Assembly (NCBI GenBank): GCA_050084515.1
Contig: CM114274.1
Coordinates: forward strand, 22,754,001-22,818,000
DNA: 64,000 bases
Source: Blasia pusilla
Lineage: Eukaryota; Marchantiophyta; Marchantiopsida; Blasiales
Reading direction: 5' to 3'
This document shows, in pieces, positions 22,141 to 33,192 of this stretch; positions within the stretch are counted from its first letter, which is position 1; each line of letters opens with the position of its first letter. A program made the position numbers and the translations under genes. Below the pieces are notes generated by a model that was not told the DNA's origin, ran no database searches, and saw nothing but the letters and a program-made list of their open reading frames with translations.

Positions 22141-23270
22141 GTGGAGTAGCTTTGAGAGGCCAAGGTGGTAGAGGTGGTAGGGGTGGTAGAGGTGGACCAG
22201 TAGTTGGAGAGCCTATGGTGGCTACCCCTACCACTACGACAATGTCAGCTATGGCTTCCAGGATTGAGCAGTTGGAGCAGAAGTTGGCTACTATGGCTGG
22301 TATCCAACATAGAGCAGGTTCGGGAGCAGGGGCTTCCACCTCTTATGGAGGGGATGATCTCTCTTATATGGCAAGTGCAGCACAGGTTGAGGCATCAGCT
22401 GCAGTTACGAGAGGAGCCACTCGAGCGTCAGAGCCACGTGGTGCTACTGTGGAGTTGGACCCACAGAGGGGTGAGGCTGGGAGGCAGGCTAGGCTTCCCC
22501 AGTCATTCTTGTTGTCGGAGGTGCTTATTACTCCATCCATAGTTCCTACGCAGCCTATTGAGCCTACAGTGGGGACTGAGGCATCTACATCGCGTGTAGT
22601 AGACACGGATGCAGCATCCAGTGCAGTATTGCGGATGGCAACTTCAGTGTTGGGATCCCCATTGTTTTCGGCCACGGAGCTGATGGCTTTAGGAGTTGAC
22701 TTAGCTCCTGTATTTCAGCTAGCAGCCACGTTGTGTGAACGTGGGGGTGTTACTGCTACACGTGTTGAGGTGGATGAGGGTGTTGCGGTGGAGCGACCCT
22801 CTATGTCAGGTGTAGCATTGAGTACCAGTGCTACTTGGCAAGCAGCAACGGCAAAGATGGATGCATTACCAGCCCGGCCAGCCATTGATCGTGAGAGGCT
22901 TACACGTGGTGTATGTATGTTGGACAACCGGAGTGGGATATTCCGATTGGTGAGTCCTATAGGACAGGTGTATAGACCAGATAGAGTCTTGTTAGACTCT
23001 GGTGCCCAACCTTTGATGTTGGGAAAGGCGGCATGTATTGGTTTGGGTATTCGGAGGTCAGAGCTTGAGCCTTGCCCATTCCAGATTCAAACATCACTTG
23101 GAGGAGCCAATGATAGGTCTCAATTAATGGCACGAGAGAAGTTGTCTGTATAGTTGAGACCAGATCATGCAACTGATAGCTCACGGTTGGGAGTACCTGC
23201 AGTGATCACATCAGCCAAGTCGTATGATGTACTAGTTGGAGGAGCAGTATTGTACCCGATGGGTTTTTAG
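22141..23270 (+). pseudogene. gypsy copy 1 linker and aspartic protease
   Basis: The open frame 22002-23153 runs from the end of gag through an Arg/Gly-rich stretch and a long Ala/Ser/Thr-rich linker. It then enters a retropepsin-like protease: VLLDSGAQPLMLGKAACIGLG at about 22988, the catalytic DSGA type. The same frame continues past a TAG at 23151 (SYDVLVGGAVLYPMGF) and a second TAG at 23268 straight into the methyltransferase segment. Protease and methyltransferase therefore belonged to one polyprotein. The stops are single-base changes. Confidence 0.85.
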
Positions 23271-24814
23271 ATGGACTACTGGACTGAGACAGCGTCTTAT
23301 AGACCTAGTTGGCAATCCGCGGATGGACGTGTGAGCCAGGTTCTTGTGAGATTTATTTATGGGGCTCGACCAGGAGGGTATTCCCCAATGGTATTAGCAT
23401 CTATGGCTGGTTTTAGTGGAGTTGTCACTTGGCCAGGAGACTTTTTGGAGGGTAATCTTTCTGCTATGGATTCTCCTGTGCATGAGGAGGTAGAGGAGGT
23501 CCCTAGTTTTGCAGCAGTGGCATCCTCATCGTTGGATGTGCCACTTTGGAGTTCAGGCAGTGCACTACGGCAAGAGGCTTGGTGTGAGGCTGTTATACCT
23601 CACGAGGAAGAGGAGGCCCCATGGCGGACTCCTACTTCTGGTCCAGTTGGGTTATCTCCTTTGGATACTACACCCATTGTATGGCAGTATCCGTCGGAGC
23701 GCATTTTTGTGTTAGATCTCTTTGGTGGGATTAGCACTGGTTTGGTTGTAGTGTTGCAGGCCGGTATTCCTGTGCGGAGATACGTGTATGTGAAGCGAGA
23801 TGAGACGGCCCAAAGAGTCTCATCCCGACATATCGGTCAGTTGATGCGGAGATATCCTGAGTTGTTGCCGCCATCAGCTATTCGTGGGTACCAGCGTGCT
23901 TTGTCGTCACACATTGCATTGTTGGGGGCCCAAGACCTTGAGAGGGTTGGTCCTGTGGATTTGGTGATTTCTGGATGGCCATGTCAGGGTCATATACGTG
24001 CTGGTCGTGGTGAGGGATTACACGACCCTAGGTCTCGATTATTTTGGGAGATGTTACGGGTGTTACGACATCTTCAAGTTCATAAGGCACGTGCTCTAGC
24101 TTACATTCTAGAGAATGTTCCATTGTTGGGTGACACTCGGACCCGGATGATGGCGAGTGTTCATGAGGTGCAATCTTGGATTGGACCAGCGGTGTTGTTG
24201 GATGCAGCGCGAGTTGGCTCGCGTGCACATCGTCCACGCTTGTGGTGGACAAACTTGTTGCCTAGGGAGGTTCTACGTCGAGCATATGATGCAGTGCTGC
24301 GGGATCCTTGCCTTACAGTGGATACTGGGCGACTTTCTCAAATGGTGAGGGTTATTGATCTGTCACCCATGGCAGTGGTGAAGCGTGTGAGCTAGCCTAG
24401 GATGGACTACCCACATTTGTGAGTTTTTCCTCGTCACATGCCTACAGGGAAGGTGGTCCCGGCCTCGTATGGGATTCTCATGTGCGACAGTTGGTGGAGC
24501 CTAATGTTGATCAGAGAGAGCGTGCGATGGGATTTGCTACTGGTGTGACAGCGGTTGCTTCCATTTCTGAGGCTTCACGACATCATATGTTGGGTCATGC
24601 CATGGACCTGAATTATTTGACTTGGATTTTGAGTCTTGGTATGGCCGAGCAATGTCGACTTCGGACTATGTCTGTGGGTCTTCCACCCCTTGTGATGAGC
24701 TCGATGGCTACCGGGACGGTAGAGGCATCGACTGGGGGCAAGGAGAGTAGTAGTAATGGTTGGGCATGTGGAGTTGGTTGCTCATACTGGTGGAGGAGTT
24801 ATTTGCTCAGATGA
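23271..24814 (+). pseudogene. DNMT3/DRM-like cytosine-5 methyltransferase domain inside gypsy Pol
   Basis: The domain would transfer methyl groups from S-adenosylmethionine to cytosine C5 in DNA. Motifs appear in DNMT3-type order: motif I VLDLFGGISTG (23709), motif IV GWPCQG with the catalytic Cys codon at 23982-23984, motif VI ENV (24111-24119), motif VIII SRAHRPRLWWTNLLP (about 24213). After a TAG at 24393 and a frameshift come motif IX RERAMGF (about 24515) and motif X MLGHAMDLNYLTWIL, where the usual Asn of LGN is His. The first ~145 codons are a spacer shared with gypsy copy 2. It lies after protease and before RT, in the frame of both. The stop and frameshift make this copy inactive. 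Confidence 0.9.
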
Positions 24815-24863
24815 TGGTGTAGCTAAGGGTGTACCATCTTGTGAGGGGGTTGTGTAGCAGCCT

Positions 24864-25853
24864 ATGGCGTCATCCTCTCCCTCTAGTGTGTCAGTGGAGG
24901 AGACTTGGGAGCCATTACTTGGGCCCAAGCTTACGGGAGGTGAGAAACGACGCTTGACACAGTTCCTACGTGCTTATAGGAGTTGTTTTGCCTTTAGCAT
25001 GAAGGAGTTGGGTGCTTTGGTTGGACCTGGTATACGTATTGATTTGGCTAGTGATTCGCCAATCTTTTGTCGTCCCTACCGATATAGTGATATGGAGAGG
25101 GACCTGATTCAGAGTAGGACGTTGGACCTTTTGGAGGCTGGATTAGTGGAGTTGTCGCATGGAGAGTATGCATCAGCCACTATCATGCCTGCTAAAAAGG
25201 ATGTGCATGGCAACTACACGGATAGGCAGATGTGTGGAGATTACCGTCCTATCAATCGGAAAACCAAGGCCGATAGGTATGCCATGCCTACACCTGAGGA
25301 GATCTTTGATGTGGTGGGACAGAAAAAAAAATTTAGTACTTTGGATCTTCGGGCAAGATACCATCAGTTGCCAATTCGAGAGAGTGACAAGGCCAAGACA
25401 GCATTTTGGGGTGTCAACTCTCATGGCAAGGATTGTTTGTACTAGTGGAAATTCTTACCCTTTGGGTTGAAGAATGCACATGCCGAGTTTCAAAGAGTGA
25501 TGGACAGGATCCTAGCAGGGTTGGATTTTGTTCAGTGTTACATTGATGATATCTTGGTGTTCAATAACACGGTGGAGGAGCATCAAATACATTTGCAGAT
25601 TGTGTTTGAGCGGTTGAAAGCTCATGGTCTATGTTTGCATCTAGGAAAGTGTAAGTTCTTCCATGAGGATGTTGAGTACTTGGGTCATGTGATCTATCCA
25701 GGTGGTTTGGGAATTCAGCAAGCAAAGATGGAGGCTATTGCACTTATTCCTTGTCCGGTAGATGTGAGTAGAGTTCGGGCATTCATGGGATTGCAAAACT
25801 ACTATCGAAGGTATGTGAAGGGATTTAGTCCTATGGCAAAGCCTTTGAACTAA
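24864..25853 (+). pseudogene. gypsy copy 1 reverse transcriptase
   Basis: The RT copies the element's RNA into DNA. Motifs in order: GDYRPINRKTKADRYAMPTP, FSTLDLRARYHQLPIRE (first catalytic Asp), an in-frame TAG at 25443 before WKFLPFGLKNAHAEFQRVMD, the catalytic YIDDILVFN (about 25540), and YLGHVIYPGG with FMGLQNYYRRYVKGFS. These are diagnostic of Ty3/gypsy RT. Apart from the TAG at 25443 and the TAA after KPLN at 25851 the frame is open. Confidence 0.95.
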
Positions 25854-26513
25854 TTGCTGAAATCAGATCAAGAGTGGCACTGGGGAGATGATCAGGAGAG
25901 AGCTTTTATGGAGCTCAAGGCCCAGTTGGTGACGGCGCCTATCTTGAGGAGATCTATCAGAGGGTGCCCATTTTAGTTACACACTTATTGGAGTAGGTTG
26001 GGACTTGGAGCGGTGTTGACACAACATGATGATGAGCACATGGAGTTTGTGGTGGCCTATGCAAGTCGTTCGACTAATGCAGCGGAGTCGCGCTACAATT
26101 CATATGAGGGAGAGTGCTTGGCAGTAGTGTGGGTTGTGGCACACTTTAGGTGTTACTTGTTTGACACACAATTTACCCTTCTTACCGATCACCAGCCGCT
26201 CAAGTGGTTGATGGAGTCTGACAAGGTTACATGGAAGCTTGCACCGTGGGCTCTTATCTTAGAGGAGTATGACTTCCAAGTGGTACATAGACCTGGAGTT
26301 GCCAACCTTGATGCTGATGGGTTGAGTAGGAACCCATGTACTAGCCAAGAGGATGCAACTGGGGCTAGATGGCATGGCGAGGTTGATGAGGAGATGGTGC
26401 CACGTTGGCATGCATCTGCCGTTTTATGTTGGTTAGGGGTGGACTCTAGTATGGAGGACCACATGACATCTTACTCTAGTCAGAGGGGTAGATGGCCAGC
26501 CTTCAGATCCTAA
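25854..26513 (+). pseudogene. gypsy copy 1 RNase H
   Basis: This continues the RT frame: WHWGDDQERAFMELKAQLVTAPIL, a damaged stretch at 25955-25995 with a stop, then GLGAVLTQHDDEHMEFVVAYASRS, NSYEGECLAVVW, FTLLTDHQPLKWL and PGVANLDADGLSR. These are the DASxxAxGAVL..., E, TDH and AD.LSR landmarks of gypsy RNase H. The first catalytic Asp region (VDAS) is lost in the damaged stretch. The domain removes RNA from the RNA:DNA hybrid. Confidence 0.93.
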
Positions 26514-26559
26514 GGTTGGAGATGGTGGTACGGATCAACGTGATATTCATGATGATGCG

Positions 26560-27524
26560 TTGGTGTTGGAGTTCCTACGAACCAGTAAGGTGCCAGGCAT
26601 AGTGAGTGCCAAGGAGCGAGACCGTGTTCTTCAACGTGCTAAGAGGTATCCATTGGAGGGAACACATATTCTCCGTGTGTGGGAGGATGGTAGATTACGA
26701 GTAGTGTTGCATTTGGCTCAGAGAGAGCGCATTGTGCGACATGCCCATGAGGAGTTGGGACATTTTGGGGTAAAGCGTACGTATAGCTTACTCCTTGGTC
26801 AGTATTGGTGGCGTGGCATGCATACTCAGGTGCAGCAGTTGGTGTCACGTTGTATGGTTTGTGACCGGGTGAGGGCATCATTCAATGCCCCTACACCACA
26901 ATTACACCCCTTGCCTATTATGGGGTTGGGTTACCGTTGGAGTGTGGACTTTGCGGGACCGTTACCGTTGACTGTACGACATCATCGATATGTGTTGGTG
27001 ATGGTGGAGCACTTCTCCAAGTGGATTGAGTTGGTGGCATTACCTGACAAGGCAAGTGAGGGAACGGCGTATGCGTTTCTTGATAGAGTGCTTAGTCATT
27101 TTGGTGCACCAGCTGAAGTGCTGACCGACCAGGGTACAGAGTTTCAGGGTGAGTTTCAGGTCTTGTGTGACAAGGCGTTGATTGATCATCGGACCATGTC
27201 TCGAGATCATCCAGAGGCAAATGGTTTGGCTGAGCGTGTGGTTCAGATGGTCAAGAGGGCATTGCGCAAGTATGGCCTACAGAAGGGGCATCTTGGAGAT
27301 TGGGATATTCAGTTGTCATGGTTAGCCATGGGATATAGGTTCTGTTGCCAAGCATCCTCGGCTTCCTTCTCACCTTATTTTCTATTATACTGCCGAGATC
27401 CACACTTGCCAGCAATAATTTTTCGGGAGTCTAGTCAGGTGGTGAACCTTGATGACCCAGGGATACGTTGCGGTATACAACCATTCGGGATGGAGGTTAT
27501 TGACCATCAATTCGTAGGTTCCAT
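26560..27524 (+). pseudogene. gypsy copy 1 integrase
   Basis: Integrase inserts the cDNA into the genome. The HHCC zinc domain is visible: HAHEELGHFGVKRTY..YWWRGM followed by CMVCDRV. The catalytic core then has D at VDFAGPLP, D at LTDQGTEFQ, and E at DHPEANGLAERVVQ (D,D-35-E class). The frame is open for 338 codons. Near 27500 coding shifts to the next frame, which contains a GPY/F-like tail and the PHD finger. No chromodomain is seen. Confidence 0.94.
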
Positions 27525-27893
27525 GTGGAGGACTATGTCTATTTGCAGAAAATTGCACCGACAACGTTGGATGTGACGGCATGCCGCACTATTTTACGAG
27601 TGCGCAAGGTGTTAGCTTCTGGAGTTCTCATGTTGGAGGGTCGTGATGGAGTTGTTTGGAAGGACCATGTGCGTAATTGTGCGCCATGTCATCTTCCAAA
27701 TGTGGATGGTACTGTTGACCCAAGCTTAGCCATGATACGTGCTAGCTTGAGGTGCATGTTGTGTGGGTCTGCTGGTAATGCAGCCCGTATGTTGGTGTGT
27801 GATCGGTGTTCTAGGGGTTGGCACATTATGTGTTTGACTCCACGTATAGATGTTTTTCCTACTGGAAGGTGGATTTGTCCTCGATGTACTTAG
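27525..27893 (+). CDS. C-terminal tail of gypsy Pol with PHD finger
   Basis: An open 122-codon frame finishes Pol. After an integrase-tail-like part (RVRKVLASGVLMLEGRDGVVWKDHV) comes a complete PHD zinc finger at about 27750-27890. It has ligands CMLC, CDRC, H (GWH), C (HIMC) and CPRC, that is C-X2-C-X11-C-X2-C-X4-H-X2-C-X14-C-X2-C, with the typical Trp before the last pair (RWICPRC). PHD fingers read histone H3 tail states. Its place after integrase is where chromoviruses carry a chromodomain, so targeting to chromatin is a reasonable inference. It ends with TAG at 27891. This is the only undamaged domain of the element. Confidence 0.88.
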   Translation: MEDYVYLQKIAPTTLDVTACRTILRVRKVLASGVLMLEGRDGVVWKDHVRNCAPCHLPNVDGTVDPSLAMIRASLRCMLCGSAGNAARMLVCDRCSRGWHIMCLTPRIDVFPTGRWICPRCT

Positions 27894-28049
27894 GAGAGGT
27901 AGATGACTTGATCTTTGCATGATATGGATTACAAATAGGCGACTAACGATGGGGCAACCTAGCACCCGACCTTCTGATTCATGCATCCACGAAGGTGTAT
28001 AGCATGTAGTAGATGTATAGGGTTACCTGGGAGTTAGAGGGACCTAACC

Positions 28050-28069
28050 CCCACTTTAGGGGGGCGAGT
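28050..28069 (+). other. polypurine tract of gypsy copy 1
   Basis: ACTTTAGGGGGGCGAGT lies immediately before the TGTGGTACAC start of the 3' LTR, the expected place for the plus-strand primer. 27894-28050 is 3' untranslated sequence with no other feature. Confidence 0.7.
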
Positions 28070-28546
28070 TGTGGTACACTTGTGTTTGTGGATGCTCTCG
28101 TCTATGTTATATAGGTATGTGAGTATGGTATGTCAGCGATGTGGATGTTATATGACGATGTGGATTCGCACGACTGCTATCATGACCATACGGATTATGT
28201 CGTAGAGTATAGTGTGCTAGTAGAGGCCATACCTTACGTAGCGCCGTAGTGTCTAGGTAGAGATGCGGTTTCATACATAGGGTTGGGGGTTACTCAGTTG
28301 AGGGTGACTTTTCCAATAGGGCCCGCTCTTAGGTTGGAGGATATAGTGTGGAGTGCACTCAAAGAACAGTTAGTTCTTTGAGTTGAGCTTGTTGCGTTGG
28401 GAGTTAGCCTTGGTAGTGAGTAGAGCTCTTGGCTATGGTGGTTCCCGCAAGCTTTGACCTAGATTCTCCCTTCGTGGAGTGGGTTTGGCTCGATTGTATA
28501 TGATTCTATACGTGTTTTATGATAGTAGATCTTTCACGGATTTCAG
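28070..28546 (+). mobile_element. 3' LTR of gypsy copy 1
   Basis: The LTR begins TGTGGTACAC after the polypurine tract and ends ..CACGGATTTCA, about 477 bp, with TG..CA termini. It shares about 365 bp with the 5' LTR at 19022-19390. Two bases later a second TGTGGTACAC starts, belonging to gypsy copy 2. Confidence 0.85.
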
Positions 28547-28548
28547 TT

Positions 28549-28650
28549 GTGGTACACTTATGTTTGTGGATGCTCTCGTCTATGTTATGTAGGTATGTGA
28601 GTATGGTATGTCAGTGATATCTGTTATATGACGATGTGGATTCATACGAC
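28549..28650 (+). mobile_element. LTR fragment joined directly to gag of gypsy copy 2
   Basis: About 97 bp repeat the first part of the LTR (TGTGGTACACTTATGTTTGTGG.. GATGTGGATTC, compare 28070-28178). They then run straight into gag coding sequence at about 28640, with no remaining LTR or leader. This is either an internal deletion or a recombination junction. Confidence 0.75.
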
Positions 28651-30760
28651 AACTTTGAGAGGCGAGGTGGTGAACCTGAGGGTAGCTCTAGGGGATTTAC
28701 GTCGAATGGCGGGCGGTTTCGAGGGTCTCCACGTGAGATACCATCTCAATCTCCTTCTGTGTTGTCTTCAGATGAGGGGGAGAATGTAGAGGAGTTTGTT
28801 GGTGCATCTTTGTACATCGTGAGTGGTCCTACCAGTTGGGCGTACGAGATGGACGATCAGGGTAGAGGACCGTGTAGGTTTTTAGGTGCTATAGGCACTA
28901 TAGAGTTACACGACTTCATTGCACAGTTTAGGAGTTGGTGTGACTCAGAGCGGGCTAGGAACTCTAGAGGGTTCAACCCGTTTACAAGATGGAAGGGTAT
29001 GTTCCAACACCTAGAGGGGGCACCCATGAACGATTACCATGAGTTCTCCCACATATATGCCTAGGAGATTGAGGCATGGCGACTCTACTATGACCCACAC
29101 TATGTGTCAAGGATGGTGCCGTTCCCCAATGAGGAGGAGGAGTCAGGAGAGGCTACTTCCTCTTCCATTAGTGATGTTTGAAGAGGGGTAACTCGAACTA
29201 GAACAGTTGCATCGTCCAGTTGAATTCGTCTTAAGTTCAACCCCATGGTTGAGTTCTTTTCTGACTTGAGGAAGAGCTCCCAAGGGGTACGGATTGAGAA
29301 TTTGCGGAGCATCCACGACTTCTAGAGGCGTCCGGGTCAGAGTTTGCATCATGCCTACATTCATTTGCGCCGGTTGATTAACGTCACTCAGGGGGCGACA
29401 CAGTCCCAGGCTATCCAGTCATGGTCCGCGATGTTGGACCAAACCCTGCGGACACGGATGCGAGAGGGGGTGCTTCTCATGAATACCTCACCCACGTTGA
29501 GAGATGTTTTTAGGATCGCCGAGAATATTGAGCGCAACATGGCAGAGGAGAGCATAGCCACCATAGGTTCTGGGCGAGAGCAGTCACGATTTCGTGCACC
29601 ACCAATGCAGAAACGTGGATTTCGAGATAGGTCTATGGCACCAAGATCTCAGAGAGGATACCGGGAGGCCGTGCCACAGAGACCTACACCTTCATATACG
29701 GCTCAATAGCAGCCGCCTACAATTATTTGTTGGGCATATGGTGGAGCCCATCACCAACGCAATGGCATGGTTATGGATGTGTGCCTCGACATGGAGGAGG
29801 AGATGATGCTGCACCAGGAGGTTATCAGTGTGACTATTTTCAGAAGTACGGTCACATGCATGCCAGGTGTTTCAGCCTACACCCTGAGTTACGTCCAAAC
29901 CGAGGGCCAGAGAGGGCACTAGAGCGAGTTGCCAATCCGGGTGGGCGTAGAGGTCATGCACCAGGTGGTCCCACTGGGGGACAAGGAGCTGGAGTTTCGC
30001 GAGGGGATGGTGGGGTTTCCCATGGAGGAGGTAGAGTTCCACCACCTAGATGCGTCGAGGGAGACGTCGGGCATGAGGTTGGGATGGTTGCTCAAATACA
30101 ACAACTACAACAACAGATTGCCGCTATGACATTGAGGTTATCCGATGCCGGAGCCGAGGCATCGACTTCTTATGGAGCAACCGGAGATATGGAGGATCAT
30201 GGTTGGATGTGCGTGATTGTCCAGTTGGAGGCAACCGCTGTTGTTACACGTGGAGCCAACATAGAGTTGGATTCACAGAGAGGGGAAGCCAGGAAACAGA
30301 CCAAGCTCCCTTAGTCTTTCACGTTGGCAGAGGCGATGAGGACCCTATCGATGGGTTATGATAAGAGTTCTCGGAGAGTTGATGTTGTTGGTGTACAGGC
30401 ATGGAGGGCGATGGGAGAAGCGAGTGCGATGACTCCTATTGCTGATGCTTAGGAGGAGCTTGTGTTGAGTACGATGCTGGAGGCGGCCAAAATGGTGTAC
30501 CGTGCTCTGCTATTTTTTGCTTCCAATGTTATGACATTGGGAGGTACGCCCGCTGAGGTTTTCCGGTTGGTCGCAACGCTATGTGAGCGTGGAGCTGGTG
30601 TTCCTACGTCACACTCAGGGATGATTGCAAAGGAGGTGATGGACCTGCTCTTGGAGCCTATGTTCGGGCCATCCACGTCAGATTCATGGGAGGTTGCGGC
30701 TGCTAGGATGGTGGAGATGCCCGCTAGACCCGCGATAGAGCGTGCCATGGCTTCTCCGCA
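28636..30760 (+). pseudogene. gypsy copy 2 gag and linker (decayed)
   Basis: This has the same gene order as copy 1 gag: a Ser/Gly/Arg-rich start, FLGAIGTIELHDFIAQFRSW, FQHLEGAPMNDYHEF, a helical piece (ENIERNMAEE), a zinc knuckle CDYFQKYGHMHARCFSLHPELR (second Cys is Phe), an Arg/Gly-rich stretch and a Gln-rich segment (LQQQIAAM). It then continues through the long linker to PARPAIERA at about 30745. Several stops and frameshifts are present. Sequence divergence from copy 1 is high, so the two are distinct lineages or long separated. Confidence 0.8.
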
Positions 30761-33192
30761 TAACCTATGAAGGTTCTATGCTGTTGGCAGTTTTTGAAAT
30801 GTGAGCCATTGTTTTAACTGTGTTTTGACCAGGGAGGCTTCTATCTTCTTGAGGCTCTTGGAAGGTTGGAGGTGTCCAAGACCTGCATATATGCTGTAAA
30901 GAGCTTGAAGGTAATTAATTACCTCAGTTATTAAAGAGGCCAAGAACATGTGCTTTTACTCATCCTTTGGTTTGGTTGAATGGATGGCAATAAAAGCACA
31001 ACTTCCATGTGAGTAGGTACTTCTGGTGCCAATGTCGCATGATTGTAGTGGGAGGCTCTATAGTAGTAGAGCCTAACTCCAAGTCTTCAAAAAAATAATT
31101 TCAACACGTTTCCGTCACTCGAAATAGAATTTGTTGAATGAGAGAATGGTATGGCACTCAGAAGTGATTGTGCTTTCACTTGTGACATAGTAGTAGCCTT
31201 CTGTTGGCTCATATAGTCATTGTGGATTGGTATGGAGAGAATGATGCACATAAAAGTACAAAACCTTTGTAGGTTGAGGTGTGCGTCTTCTTATATCCCT
31301 AGATGTAGATAATGGGCAAATATGTTATTTTATTGGTCAGAAACTTTCTATGGAGGTCTTTTATTAGGTGACAATGAGTGGGAAGAGTCCAGTGACAACA
31401 ATTGTATCAATTGACTTGGGTGTCTTTTTGTTCTCAGATCATTTAAATCTGAGGTTTTGAAATCCTCTCATGCAAATTCATCATAAACGCTTCCAGAGTA
31501 GCCTATCAATGGCATGGGAGGGGGTGGGCAGAATAGAGTAGCCCCTTCGATACAAACAGGCAGCCATGAAGCAAAGCCTTGAAGGTCTAAGTGGAATTGT
31601 GTGGGTTTGATGAACTTCACCAGCAAATGGATGAAACGACCATTCCGACATTTGAAGAAGTGAGACTCGCTCCATCCTTGCACTTCATGAGGGCAACCTC
31701 GTTGGACGCTGGAAGTGATATCCTCCATCAACATGAAGTTGTTGGCAAATAGTATTGTCAAGTAGTTTGAACTCTACGAGGAAGTGCAAAGCCTCGTGTG
31801 AGCTCTCCCTTAGAAAGGAGAGTGCTTTAGAGCCTTCATTCATTTTACTCAAAGCCTATGAGAATTAAGGGACTTACATTATGCTCGAGGTGCCATGTGT
31901 CCTAGTGTCACAAAGAGTTTTAACTTATGTGGCAAAGATGCTCACTTATATGGAGGTCGACGAACGAGAGTGATAAGATAATAAGCCCAGTTCAGATATT
32001 AAGCCAAACATTAATGAGGTTGGAGATTGTATGTTTTAATGTAATGGCCATACATTTCTGACGGGATCAATACATCAATTTGTTGGCAGGGATCACCTGC
32101 CCTTAGTAAAGACTCCCACCTGTCAGGAGCCTTATTTTCTGTGGGTTTACTATGTTAGTCAATGAGCCTGGTGCCCAATGAAGTCCATAGCCTCATGTGA
32201 TCCCTAGGGGCGAAGTTCACTAACTCTAACATGAACACAAACCCCGAGTCTGAGGAAACTTAGAACCTTGTGGAAGACATTCGTGGACTTTAAGATGAGT
32301 GAATTTTGCCTATGGGAGTTTATTTGCACTTTGGGTGGTTGAAAATTCTGAAAACCCTGGCGCCCACAAAGTTTAGAACCTTGTGGAGTGTTCCCTTGAT
32401 CACGTGGGTCACTAAACTGAACATGAACAATGTCTACTAGCTGGATCTCATTTGTGTACCTTGAAATTATTTCTACAAAACCTTAGCACCTAGATGCCAA
32501 AAAGGCTGGAATCTCACATGACCTTTCAGATTATATGGGCATACTAGATCCTAGACTTTTTGAAGTAGTTTCCTCGCGTGCACACAAACCTTACCTTGTG
32601 TTTATTACCTACACAGCCAAAATATAATAGCTAGGTAGTTTGGTGGTCACATACCCTTCTTATTCTACTCTACCACATGCACACCCTAACTCATGGATTA
32701 AATATGAATGTTTGAACGAAGATCCTCAATCCTTCAAAACCCTAGAAAATTACAAATTCATGTCATATAAAGTAGATTTACTTTTTAATTCTAGATGATT
32801 ATTAATGAAGTCTATGTTGGATTTCTCTAAGAATTTGTGAGTGGAGTAAACGACATGAGTTGAATAACTTGAATAAGAGGCCAAGAAACAAATTCCATCG
32901 TTCAACTTATGTAGTTTGTCATCCTCCAAATCATCCTCTTATGACACTTCCAAGAGCCTATGGTAGACTAAGTATCAAGCACGGATGGCTTAGTGTGGAG
33001 TGGAAGTTAAATAGATGTTTGGTTTAGTCAGCTAGTTTCTCCAAATTAGGAGAACCTTCACACTTAAAGATAGTATATATATATTCTTTTTTTCATCCCA
33101 TGCATCTCATTCTTGTATTCTTTGCGCCTCTATTTTGTGAAGGAATAGGAAGTATTTGTCCCAACCCTCTCTATGTCCTTTGTCTTTGATCT
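30761..33192. mobile_element. unidentified ~2.4-kb insertion in gypsy copy 2
   Basis: Gypsy copy 2 breaks after PARPAIERA (30745) and resumes at VLLDNRGEVFQMVSPGG (33195). In copy 1 only about 13 codons separate the equivalent points. The intervening DNA shows no LINE, LTR or transposase sequence that I recognise, and I could not define terminal repeats or a TSD. One 97-codon minus frame (31468-31761) is the longest; its family is unknown. Confidence 0.55.

Noticed and set aside
31468-31761. 97-codon minus frame as a possible gene
   Set aside because: It is isolated, of unknown family, inside an uncharacterised insertion, and shows no splice or domain evidence.
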